Origin: Deltaproteobacteria bacterium
GTDB taxonomy: Bacteria > Bdellovibrionota_C > UBA2361 > OMII01
Length of the DNA stretch: 5,244 nucleotides
Direction of reading: 5' to 3'
Assembly: GCA_023262305.1 (NCBI GenBank)
Contig: JALRCK010000193.1
Coordinates: 1-5,244 of the forward strand
Shown: piece after piece, positions 1 through 5,118 of the stretch
Layout of the letters: the number at the start of each line of letters is the position of its first letter
Numbering within the stretch: the first letter of the stretch is position 1
Notes under the pieces: model-generated
What the model was told of the DNA's origin: nothing
Database searches by the model: none
Seen by the model: only the letters and a program-made list of their open reading frames with translations
Made by a program: the position numbers and the translations under genes

Positions 1-312
1 CTCGGCGTCATAGAAGTGCATCGACCCACCACGCCCCTTAGCGCAACCGGTCTCCTTACCCATGAGCTCTGCCATTCCAGCGCGAGCTGAGCCACCGCGT
101 GCGAGGTAGTGACCGTGGCATCTATAACCGGTCATGATGTAATCGGTCTCTTTTAGAACCGATATCGTTCCAACAGCTACGGCCTCTTGTCCGATATACA
201 GGTGCAGGAACCCGCCGATCTTCGTTTCGGTGTAGAGTCGGGCTGCCTCCTCCTCGAAGCGCCGAATCCGCAGCATCTTCGCAAACAGGTCAGTGAGAAC
301 TTCATGCTCCAT
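1..312 (-). CDS. pdhA: Pyruvate dehydrogenase E1 component, alpha subunit (N-terminal part, runs off the window)
   Basis: This is the first 104 codons of a thiamine-diphosphate-dependent 2-oxoacid dehydrogenase E1 alpha subunit, which with E1 beta decarboxylates pyruvate and passes the acetyl group to the E2 lipoyl domain in the cytoplasmic PDH complex. The translation shows the family pattern: an MLRIRRFEEEA helix (residues 13-23), GFLHLYIGQEAVAVG (34-48), YRCHGHYLARG (63-73) and LMGKETGCAKGRGGSMH (83-99). The GDG cofactor motif would lie beyond the window edge. The ATG at 312 is preceded by GGAG at 319-322 with a 6-base gap, a good ribosome binding site. The gene is transcribed leftward, divergently from the RuvC-like gene, so E1 beta and E2 may follow outside the window. 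Acetoin or branched-chain dehydrogenase E1 alpha are close relatives and cannot be excluded from the N-terminus alone; pyruvate is the most likely substrate. Confidence 0.88.
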   Translation of the reverse strand, partial: MEHEVLTDLFAKMLRIRRFEEEAARLYTETKIGGFLHLYIGQEAVAVGTISVLKETDYIMTGYRCHGHYLARGGSARAGMAELMGKETGCAKGRGGSMHFYDAE

Positions 313-390
313 TGTTTTCTCCGCGTGGGAAGGATTTTTGTTTGAGGACCGGAACCTTCTGTCCAAGGGCGCAAACAAAAAATGTAATAC

Positions 391-487
391 TGGGCGGGGC
401 TTATCATGCGCCCAACCTATGTAGTCGTGAGCCAAGGCTGTTCGCTATAAGCCTGGACCCGACGGGCGTTTATACCAGCCGTCCAGG
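391..487. other. Cluster of three successive stem-loops, possible structured leader or small RNA
   Basis: Three inverted repeats follow one another. TGGGCG (391-396) pairs with CGCCCA (409-414) around a 12-base loop. AGGCT pairs with AGCCT in about 435-456, extended by CC/GG across a bulged A. CCTGGAC (452-458) pairs perfectly with GTCCAGG (481-487), with an inner GGC/GCC pairing (465-467 with 478-480) that makes a contiguous 10-base 3' arm. The second and third stems compete for a few bases. The region is non-coding by inspection. If transcribed leftward it would be part of the E1 alpha leader; if rightward, an independent RNA. I do not recognise a known riboswitch or 6S/SRP/tmRNA pattern. 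Confidence 0.3.
397..408 (+). repeat. 12-mer direct repeat, copy 1 (loop of a stem-loop)
   Basis: GGGCTTATCATG occurs here and again, identically, at 889-900. In this copy it is exactly the 12-base loop of the TGGGCG/CGCCCA stem-loop. A single exact 12-mer pair in a window of this size is not statistically remarkable, so its meaning rests on its positions only. Confidence 0.4.
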
Positions 488-828
488 GGGCTGTCCACCC
501 AGGGAGGGGGAGTCTGATTTGAGAGGGGAGAGGATTGCTTCGGATCGTAGTCAGTGATGCCATCATGTTGATTATATTGAGCAGTTCAACACATCCGGAG
601 GGTAGGGTGTACCAGCAGCGGGGTCTGTGGAGGGGATGGCTCAGAATCTTCTTGAGGACTTGTCACGGTGAGCGCTGGCAACTTCTGACGCATTATGGAG
701 GATGGTGAGGGGGGCGGTGTCAGGGTTTTGAAGCCCAATCACTGAGTGGTCCAGCTGCGTGATCGGGTGGGGATCGCCAGGGACACGTACCATCGGTGCG
801 ACGCTCTGAGCCGTTGAGAGAGGGCAGC

Positions 829-855
829 CGGGCGTCACTATCGGTTGCACGCCCG
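829..855. repeat. Perfect 7-bp GC-rich inverted repeat upstream of the RuvC-like gene
   Basis: CGGGCGT (829-835) is the exact reverse complement of ACGCCCG (849-855), with a 13-base loop. It lies 50 bases upstream of the RuvC-like start codon. There is no T-run on either side, so it is not an ordinary intrinsic terminator. It could be an operator or an RNA stem in the 5' leader. Confidence 0.4.
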
Positions 856-888
856 ACCAAGAGAGTGAGTAGCGAGGAAGGTAGGTAA

Positions 889-900
889 GGGCTTATCATG
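889..900 (+). repeat. 12-mer direct repeat, copy 2 (just before the RuvC-like start)
   Basis: This is the second identical copy of GGGCTTATCATG. Its terminal ATG (898-900) opens a three-codon frame, ATG AGA CCA TGA, whose stop overlaps the ATG of the RuvC-like gene at 906. The AAGG at 887-890 is better spaced for the 898 ATG than for 906. Confidence 0.4.
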
Positions 901-905
901 AGACC

Positions 906-1541
906 ATGAATCCCCTCCGTTACCTCATGGCCGTTGACCCAAGCCTTACATGCTCCGGGTGGGCTCTCCTCTCCATCCCTGCCGGCGAGGTAGTGGCAGT
1001 TGGAAAGATCAAGGGAGCACCCCCCTCGTTACCGATGGCTACTCGACTTGAACGGCTGCAGGGCTCGATAAAAAAGGTCATCTCGGACCTCACTCTTGGA
1101 GGGGCCGATGTTTTGGTCTGTGAGGCTCCCACGACGATGAAGGACCCTTTGAACGCCATCAAAGTTGAGCAGGTCAGGGGGCTCTTCGAATCATCTGGAA
1201 GAGACCTCGGTGTCACTGTTCCCGGGCGGGTGAATCCGCGCTCCGTTCAGTACGAGGTAATGGGATTAAAAGGAAAGCAAGTCGGTCGCACAGAGGTCAA
1301 GGCCGCTGCGGTTCGCACGGTGCAATACCTGTACGCACCAACCCTAGAGGGCTTTGGAATCAAAGCCTCTGATGAGGAACTCAAGAGACATCAGGATATC
1401 GTTGATGCGATTTTGATAGGAAGATTCGCTGTGCTGAAGATTCAAGGCGCTCTTGAATCGAGACAGCCCCTTGAATCTGTTTTTGATACACAGACAAAAC
1501 AGCAGCGAAGTTCATGGAGAGTTCGTTCATGCGCAGCGTAA
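906..1541 (+). CDS. RuvC-like RNase H-fold nuclease (putative Holliday junction resolvase homologue)
   Basis: The 211-residue product resembles RuvC crossover-junction endonuclease, a metal-dependent DNA nuclease that in its classical form cuts four-way junctions. The four acidic active-site positions can be placed: D11 in AVDPSLTCSGWALL (compare RuvC IDPG...GYGV), E73 in VLVCEAP, and D164 and D167 in HQDIVDAILIG. A central stretch (about 108-143) aligns by eye with the RuvC segment before the last acidic motif. It is longer than typical RuvC (about 170 residues) through an insert near 145-160 and a tail after 180. No ruvA or ruvB lies next to it, so its role may differ from the housekeeping enzyme. 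The ATG at 906 is the only reasonable start because an in-frame TAG lies at 882-884; M8 (927) lacks a ribosome site. The ribosome site for 906 is weak. The 3' end overlaps the next gene, suggesting translational coupling. Confidence 0.75.
   Translation: MNPLRYLMAVDPSLTCSGWALLSIPAGEVVAVGKIKGAPPSLPMATRLERLQGSIKKVISDLTLGGADVLVCEAPTTMKDPLNAIKVEQVRGLFESSGRDLGVTVPGRVNPRSVQYEVMGLKGKQVGRTEVKAAAVRTVQYLYAPTLEGFGIKASDEELKRHQDIVDAILIGRFAVLKIQGALESRQPLESVFDTQTKQQRSSWRVRSCAA
1516..1520 (+). promoter_or_regulatory. Ribosome binding site that sets the start of the exported nuclease
   Basis: GGAGA at 1516-1520 lies 8 bases before the ATG at 1529, inside the end of the RuvC-like gene. The in-frame ATG at 1514 overlaps this site itself and has no comparable sequence before it. 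Starting at 1529 also puts an Arg directly after the initiator Met, as expected for a signal peptide. Confidence 0.6.
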
Positions 1542-2737
1542 TCGATTTTTGTAGGCTATCTGTGGTCGTGGTGTTCGTTGGATTGGGCGCAGGTGCCGCT
1601 ATTTCACCATTCCAATATTCACACGCTGAAGAGGCAAAAGAGGCAAAGAGCGAGAGCCCCTCTGATGAGAAAGCAAGTGAAGTAGAGGCGCCCAAGAAAA
1701 AGAAGGCGCGTCCGACACTCACGGTTGGAGAAGATCCGCGAGGACCGAGTGACCTCACCGTATGTTCTCAGAACCTGAAGATGTACGGGACCTACGCCAC
1801 CATTAAAGTTCGTAATCCATCGTATACGCCATCTGCTCATGCAGAGAAGATAGCCGCGTTGGTAGAGAGGTTTGACGCCGCAAACTGTGATGTGATCGCC
1901 CTTCAAGAGGTCATGGGAGAAAAGGAGGCTGACGCGAAAGCTGCGCTTGATGAGCTCGCGAAGCAGCTCGGCAAAAGAGATAATCGAGTATTCGTGTCGA
2001 GGGTTGCACCGCCTGCAGAGGGTGGCATGACTCTCGGTTACCTCGTTGCAGAGGATCGAGCAACGATCTTGAGTGCTGTATCCTACGCTAAAGTTGAGCT
2101 TCCAAAATTGACTGAAAAGCAACGACCGCGGCTCTTTTTGAGAACCCCGATGGAGTTGCAGCTCTCAGTGGCATCTCGTAATCGCCAGGAGCTTAAAACG
2201 GTCTCGCTGATCAATTTTCATTTTAAATCAAAACGGGGGGCGGCTGCCGATCCCACCGGTTTGGAGTGGGAGACCTATCGCATGGAGATGGCGGAGGCGT
2301 TGCGGCGAATTATTGATGCGCGTCATAAGCAATCATTTGCATCGTCTGACTCCCTGTTGTTGGTGCTCGGAGATCGAAATGGGAACTATGATGTGGCCAG
2401 TGCTCGGATCCTTGAAGGTAGTCTTGTTCTTCAGAGCTTTCGTAAGGACGGTGACTGTAGGTTGAGCAAGCGCGGAGTTCCGATCTGCAAAAACGAGAGG
2501 TCCCTACCGCAGCGGCTCTTCAGCGTCTTTGCGCGAAATGAGCGAGTGCACTCTCTGCCAGGGACCTTCAGCTATGAAGGTGAGTACTCTTGGCTCGACG
2601 ATATCTTGATGCCGGCCGAGTACTTGCCCTTCGCTTGGAAGAGTCCGTTTCATGAGGGTGAGTACGATTCAGGTGTCATCTACGCTCCGAAGAGCGCCTC
2701 CGACCACGCGCTCGTGTATGTAAAGCTTAATTGGTAG
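1529..2737 (+). CDS. Exported endonuclease/exonuclease/phosphatase (EEP) family protein, likely secreted or periplasmic nuclease
   Basis: The 402-residue product starts with a signal peptide: an MRSV...CR n-region, a hydrophobic stretch (VVVVFVGLGAGAAI) and a likely cleavage after SHA, about residue 33. A Lys/Glu-rich linker of about 30 residues follows, then an EEP (DNase I/exonuclease III-like) domain. Visible catalytic motifs are SQNLKMYG (Asn 82), CDVIALQEV (Glu 127), INFHFKS (His 231), VLGDRNGNYD (Asp 282, Asn 284; usually GDFN), WLDDILMP (Asp 358) and SASDHALV (Asp 392, His 393). All key residues appear present, so it should be an active metal-dependent phosphodiesterase, probably a nuclease acting outside the cytoplasm; the substrate cannot be told. 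The start overlaps the RuvC-like gene by 13 bases, suggesting one transcript. The stop overlaps the end of the convergent MBL-fold gene. The alternative start at 1514 would add five residues. Confidence 0.8.
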   Translation: MRSVIDFCRLSVVVVFVGLGAGAAISPFQYSHAEEAKEAKSESPSDEKASEVEAPKKKKARPTLTVGEDPRGPSDLTVCSQNLKMYGTYATIKVRNPSYTPSAHAEKIAALVERFDAANCDVIALQEVMGEKEADAKAALDELAKQLGKRDNRVFVSRVAPPAEGGMTLGYLVAEDRATILSAVSYAKVELPKLTEKQRPRLFLRTPMELQLSVASRNRQELKTVSLINFHFKSKRGAAADPTGLEWETYRMEMAEALRRIIDARHKQSFASSDSLLLVLGDRNGNYDVASARILEGSLVLQSFRKDGDCRLSKRGVPICKNERSLPQRLFSVFARNERVHSLPGTFSYEGEYSWLDDILMPAEYLPFAWKSPFHEGEYDSGVIYAPKSASDHALVYVKLNW

Positions 2738-3635
2738 TGCGTGATACTTGCCGCATGATCGATGCGTGCGTCATGAGCAGGCTCTCGAGAAGGCAAGGGT
2801 CAAGCGATGTTGTAGAGTAGAAGCTCGCTCGCACCTGCTCTTCAATGTCTTGTTCAGCGAACCCCTCCCTACGCGCCTTCACAACCTCCCTAGAGAGATC
2901 CTCAGTGTTCTGAATGAGCGACTCGATGTGACGTTTGGAGAGAGAGCCCGTAATGGCACCCCCATAGCTGAAACCGAGGCCACTTAATTCAATGTTCTTT
3001 AGCTTGCGGATGGAGGCAAGCGCCTCAGTAAGTCCTGTGTCTGCGCCTGGCGCTGCGAGAAGTCGCCCACGATAGTAGCCGAACGTCTCATCGACGATGG
3101 CAAATTGGTGTGGCGTTATAAGGTATGCAGAAGAGTGAGAACGGTGCCCCGGAGTAGTGACGCACCTGATCGTTACATCATCGTCGAGAGCGAGAGAATC
3201 TCCGTCGGGAAGCAGTTTATCAAGGGTGAGTGCCTGCCTAAATTCGTCGAAGGGGAGGGCAGGATGAGAGGTTCCTGGAAACCATGAGGAGATGCGTTGG
3301 TCACTCTCGTATAACTCCCTGATGAAGTTCGAATCAGAGAGTGCCGCATGCATACCAGGGGTGCCAAAGATCTTAACCTGAGGATGTGCGCGACGAAGCA
3401 GGGGAATACCGGCCATCCGGTCGGCGTCGAGGTGAGTCAGTAAGATGTGCTTGAGGCTTGCGAGTGAGATGTTCAGTCGTGAAAGCCGCTCTTGCAACGC
3501 TGCGATATGTACTGATGCTCCCGGATCGGTGAGGGTGAGGGAGCCATCCTCAGCAACTATGGCGTATCGGCAGGTAGATCCGAGCGTTACAAGGTAGACC
3601 CGTTCATAGATGAGGCCGGAGGCGGTCAGAAACAT
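2727..3635 (-). CDS. Metallo-beta-lactamase-fold hydrolase with an atypical metal site
   Basis: The 302-residue protein has the MBL-fold plan: an N-terminal strand pair ending in LTDPG (35-39), the metal-motif region ILLTHLDADRMAG (64-76), TTPGHRSHSSAYLI (160-173) with the second-site His 164, and AIVDETFG (179-186) with the bridging Asp 182. The usual HxHxDH reads HLDADR: H68 and D72 are kept, the second His is D70 and the last His is R73. The final His-containing loop is SGLGFSYGG, without a His. About 60 C-terminal residues are helical and charged. Metal content and activity are therefore uncertain; hydrolase is a fold-level call only. The ATG at 3635 has no strong ribosome site and there is no other start upstream in frame. 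The gene follows recA on the same strand but is separated by the recA terminator, so it probably has its own promoter. The stop overlaps the EEP gene end by 11 bases. Confidence 0.72.
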   Translation of the reverse strand: MFLTASGLIYERVYLVTLGSTCRYAIVAEDGSLTLTDPGASVHIAALQERLSRLNISLASLKHILLTHLDADRMAGIPLLRRAHPQVKIFGTPGMHAALSDSNFIRELYESDQRISSWFPGTSHPALPFDEFRQALTLDKLLPDGDSLALDDDVTIRCVTTPGHRSHSSAYLITPHQFAIVDETFGYYRGRLLAAPGADTGLTEALASIRKLKNIELSGLGFSYGGAITGSLSKRHIESLIQNTEDLSREVVKARREGFAEQDIEEQVRASFYSTTSLDPCLLESLLMTHASIMRQVSRTTN

Positions 3636-3664
3636 GGTAACCCGTGCGCAGAGGAAGTTACCAA

Positions 3665-3701
3665 CTCTCTCATAGCACCCGACCGGGTTAGTATGAGAGA
3701 G
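3665..3701. repeat. Perfect 10-bp inverted repeat upstream of the MBL-fold gene, candidate operator
   Basis: CTCTCTCATA (3665-3674) is the exact reverse complement of TATGAGAGAG (3692-3701). The 17-base spacer itself contains ACCCG/CGGGT (3677-3681 with 3684-3688). The dyad begins 30 bases upstream of the MBL-fold start codon, in its presumed promoter or leader. No T-run follows on the minus strand, so it is not a standard terminator. A repressor operator or an RNA stem are both possible. Minus-strand CATACT at 3689-3694, within the right arm, is a mediocre -10 match. Confidence 0.5.
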
Positions 3702-3800
3702 CAGGCTACGGTCATTGTTTCATAGGTGGGGGAGGGCGCTCAATCGCGAAATTGCGCAAACAGGCTGCCACACATCTCAAATCTAATAATCTCAACAAAT

Positions 3801-3832
3801 AAAAAAACCCAGGACCTGTACGATCCTGGGTT
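3801..3832 (-). terminator. Intrinsic terminator of recA
   Basis: On the minus strand AACCCAGGA (3832-3824) pairs perfectly with TCCTGGGTT (3814-3806) around a 9-base loop, followed by a run of T from 3805 to 3801 that continues A/T-rich. It lies 85 bases past the recA stop at 3917 but only 32 bases past the alternative-frame stop at 3864. Confidence 0.92.
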
Positions 3833-3863
3833 CAACAGAAGAAAAGAATCTCTCAAATGGTGC

Positions 3864-3944
3864 TTAGCCGTTGGCGACTGCCTTCTTCTTGCCCTTAGAG
3901 ACCTTCTCCGTGGCTGTCAGGTCCTCGTGTGTTGCCTCTCCCGT
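3864..3944 (-). other. Out-of-frame continuation of recA (probable original C-terminus)
   Basis: After Lys 339 (codon AAA at 3946-3944), the minus-one frame reads [15 protein letters not shown], then a Lys-rich KGKKKAVANG end and TAA at 3864-3866. This looks like a normal RecA tail, mixed-charge and 26 residues long, giving about 365 residues in all. Restoring the frame needs exactly one extra base, most simply a fourth A in the AAA run (3944-3946). The nearness of the TAA to the terminator supports this as the ancestral end. Confidence 0.65.
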
Positions 3945-4960
3945 TTGAGGACTCCAACGGAATCAAGGATGAGAGATCGAATCTCTCTGGCCATCTCCGG
4001 GTTCTCGCGGAGGAACTGCTTGGCACCCTCACGACCCTGACCGATCCTTTCACCCTTATAGCTGAACCATGCTCCAGCCTTGTCGATGATTCCTTTCTCG
4101 CTACCGATATCGATGATCTCTCCAAGAATGCTGACGCCTTCGTTGAAGATGATGTCGAACTCAGCTTCACGGAATGGAGCCGCGACCTTGTTCTTAACGA
4201 CCTTCACCTTAACTCGGTTACCAGTAACGTCATTGGTGTCCTTGATCTGACCGATACGACGAACATCAAGTCTTACGGATGCGTAGAACTTCAGAGCGTT
4301 TCCGCCCGTTGTTGTCTCTGGACTGCCGAACATAACCCCGATCTTCATGCGGATCTGGTTGATGAAGATGATTGTGGTGTTAGACTTCGCAGTGATCGCG
4401 GTCAACTTTCGAAGCGCCTTGCTCATCAATCGAGCTTGCAATCCAGGTTGCATATCTCCCATCTCGCCATCGATCTCAGCGCGAGGAACGAGAGCTGCAA
4501 CAGAGTCGATAACAACGAGGTCCACTGAATTAGAGGATACGAGAGCCTCTGCAATCTCAAGAGCCTGCTCGCCGCAGTCTGGCTGGCTCACAAGGAGCTT
4601 TGCTGTATCTACGCCAAGTCTCTTAGCGTAATTGACGTCTAGTGCATGCTCTGCATCGATGTACACGACCGTTCCACCAGCCCGCTGAACCTCTGCCGTC
4701 GTGCTGAGAGCGAGTGTCGTTTTACCAGAGGACTCAGGCCCGTAAATCTCACAGATACGACCTTTTGGGATTCCTCCGATACCGAGCGCTAAATCGAGCG
4801 AGAGACTGCCGGTGGAGTAGCTCTCCATGACAGTTCCTGCATCGGCCTCAAGGTTCATGATTGCGCCTTTACCGTACTTCTTCTCAAGCTGTGAGATCGC
4901 TGTTGAGAGAGCTTTGTCTTTTTCCCCGCCTGTCTCTCCATCTCTATCGTAAAGTTCCAT
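3917..4960 (-). CDS. recA: RecA recombinase (C-terminus frameshifted as read)
   Basis: RecA forms ATP-dependent filaments on single-stranded DNA, drives homologous strand exchange and triggers LexA self-cleavage in the SOS response. The 347-residue frame shows Walker A GPESSGKT (74-81), catalytic Glu 104 in IDAEHALD, Walker B LVVID (148-152), the [14 protein letters not shown] region (173-186), [22 protein letters not shown] (199-220, with Gln 202 and DNA-binding loop L2) and the C-terminal lobe [23 protein letters not shown] to about 317. The ATG at 4960 is preceded by GAGGAG (4968-4973) with a 7-base gap. After VGVLK (335-339) the frame ends in RERQHTRT, unlike RecA tails, while the minus-one frame gives a plausible tail to 3864. 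The core domain is intact, so activity is expected either way. It lies downstream of lexA and is probably SOS-controlled. Confidence 0.97.
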   Translation of the reverse strand: MELYDRDGETGGEKDKALSTAISQLEKKYGKGAIMNLEADAGTVMESYSTGSLSLDLALGIGGIPKGRICEIYGPESSGKTTLALSTTAEVQRAGGTVVYIDAEHALDVNYAKRLGVDTAKLLVSQPDCGEQALEIAEALVSSNSVDLVVIDSVAALVPRAEIDGEMGDMQPGLQARLMSKALRKLTAITAKSNTTIIFINQIRMKIGVMFGSPETTTGGNALKFYASVRLDVRRIGQIKDTNDVTGNRVKVKVVKNKVAAPFREAEFDIIFNEGVSILGEIIDIGSEKGIIDKAGAWFSYKGERIGQGREGAKQFLRENPEMAREIRSLILDSVGVLKRERQHTRT

Positions 4961-4983
4961 AGTCTTTCTCCTCGTTTTACTCA

Positions 4984-4989
4984 GTTATA
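4984..4989 (-). promoter_or_regulatory. Candidate -10 element of the recA promoter
   Basis: The minus strand reads TATAAC at 4989-4984, a five-of-six match to the -10 consensus, 23 bases before the recA ATG and just upstream of its ribosome site. The expected -35 position (about 5007-5012) reads CAAACT, a poor match that falls within the TTAGTTT direct repeats. A weak -35 covered by an operator would fit a regulated promoter, but this is inference. Confidence 0.35.
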
Positions 4990-4994
4990 TCTTT

Positions 4995-5014
4995 TTAGTT
5001 TCTGTTAGTTTGTG
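4995..5014. repeat. Tandem 10-base direct repeat in the lexA-recA spacer, candidate SOS operator
   Basis: TTAGTTTCTG (4995-5004) is followed at once by TTAGTTTGTG (5005-5014), identical at 9 of 10 positions. The period is one helical turn, so both copies face the same side of the DNA. The repeat sits between the candidate -10 of recA and upstream sequence, where a repressor would act. I see none of the common LexA boxes (CTGT-N8-ACAG, GAAC-N4-GTTC, or GTTC-N7-GTTC) in this spacer. Confidence 0.4.
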
Positions 5015-5056
5015 CTCTATCGATTTAATCTCGGTCGCTCGTCTCCCTGCAGCCAA

Positions 5057-5077
5057 ACCATGCCTTAAAACGATGGT
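5057..5077. repeat. Imperfect dyad in the lexA-recA spacer
   Basis: ACCAT (5057-5061) is the reverse complement of ATGGT (5073-5077), with an 11-base spacer. It could be a regulatory half-site pair, but five-base arms occur often by chance. Confidence 0.2.
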
Positions 5078-5088
5078 ATGCTAAAGAG

Positions 5089-5118
5089 AAAAAGCGCCTG
5101 CTAAAACTTTTAGTGCAG
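5089..5118 (-). terminator. Palindrome at the lexA stop, possible weak terminator
   Basis: CTAAAACTTTTAG (5101-5113) is a perfect palindrome around a single C and contains the lexA TAA. On the minus strand CTG at 5118-5116 and CAG at 5100-5098 extend the stem across a 2-base bulge, and five T (5093-5089) follow 4 bases later. The stem is A/T-rich and would be weak. If it works it would partly separate lexA from recA transcription; it could instead be a protein-binding palindrome. Confidence 0.3.

Larger units (their letters stand above)
313..905. other. Long divergent intergenic region without a convincing gene
   Basis: This 593-base gap separates the leftward E1 alpha gene from the rightward RuvC-like gene, so it should hold both promoters. 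The short open frames here have no ribosome binding site and no recognisable protein pattern. It does hold a cluster of stem-loops at 391-487, a 7-bp GC-rich stem-loop at 829-855, and a 12-mer present at 397-408 and 889-900. On the minus strand 571-576 reads TATAAT, a perfect -10 hexamer, but no good -35 lies at the right distance; if used it would give E1 alpha a leader of about 250 bases containing the stem-loop cluster. On the plus strand TTGAGA at 814-819 is a -35-like match with only a poor -10 after it. I see no tRNA or any known RNA family that I recognise. Confidence 0.6.

Noticed and set aside
486..528. G-quadruplex from G-runs after the stem-loop cluster
   Set aside because: The four G-runs are separated by loops of 11, 1 and 14 bases, too uneven and long to claim a stable quadruplex.
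312..557. An 81-codon plus-strand frame next to the E1 alpha start
   Set aside because: It begins with ATT, has no ribosome site, and its Arg/Pro/Gly-rich translation looks random.
641..850. A 69-codon minus-strand frame in the long intergenic region
   Set aside because: No ribosome binding site, no recognisable pattern, and it would begin inside the 829-855 inverted repeat.
1619..2122. A 167-codon minus-strand frame opposite the EEP nuclease
   Set aside because: The plus-strand protein has a clear signal peptide and catalytic motifs over the same stretch; the antisense translation is Cys/Arg-rich and unlike a protein family.
3736..3757. GCGC...GCGC hairpin between the recA terminator and the MBL-fold gene
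   Set aside because: Only a 4-bp plus 3-bp stem with a 2-base bulge and no T-run; too weak to annotate.
3938..3950. Programmed minus-one frameshift in recA
   Set aside because: The site reads CTC AAA CGG, which is not a standard X XXY YYZ slippery heptamer, and re-pairing on CAA would mismatch; a missing base in the A run is simpler.
3929..4528. A 199-codon plus-strand open frame opposite recA
   Set aside because: It lies wholly antisense to a highly conserved recA, has no recognisable motif, and is explained by codon bias of the real gene.
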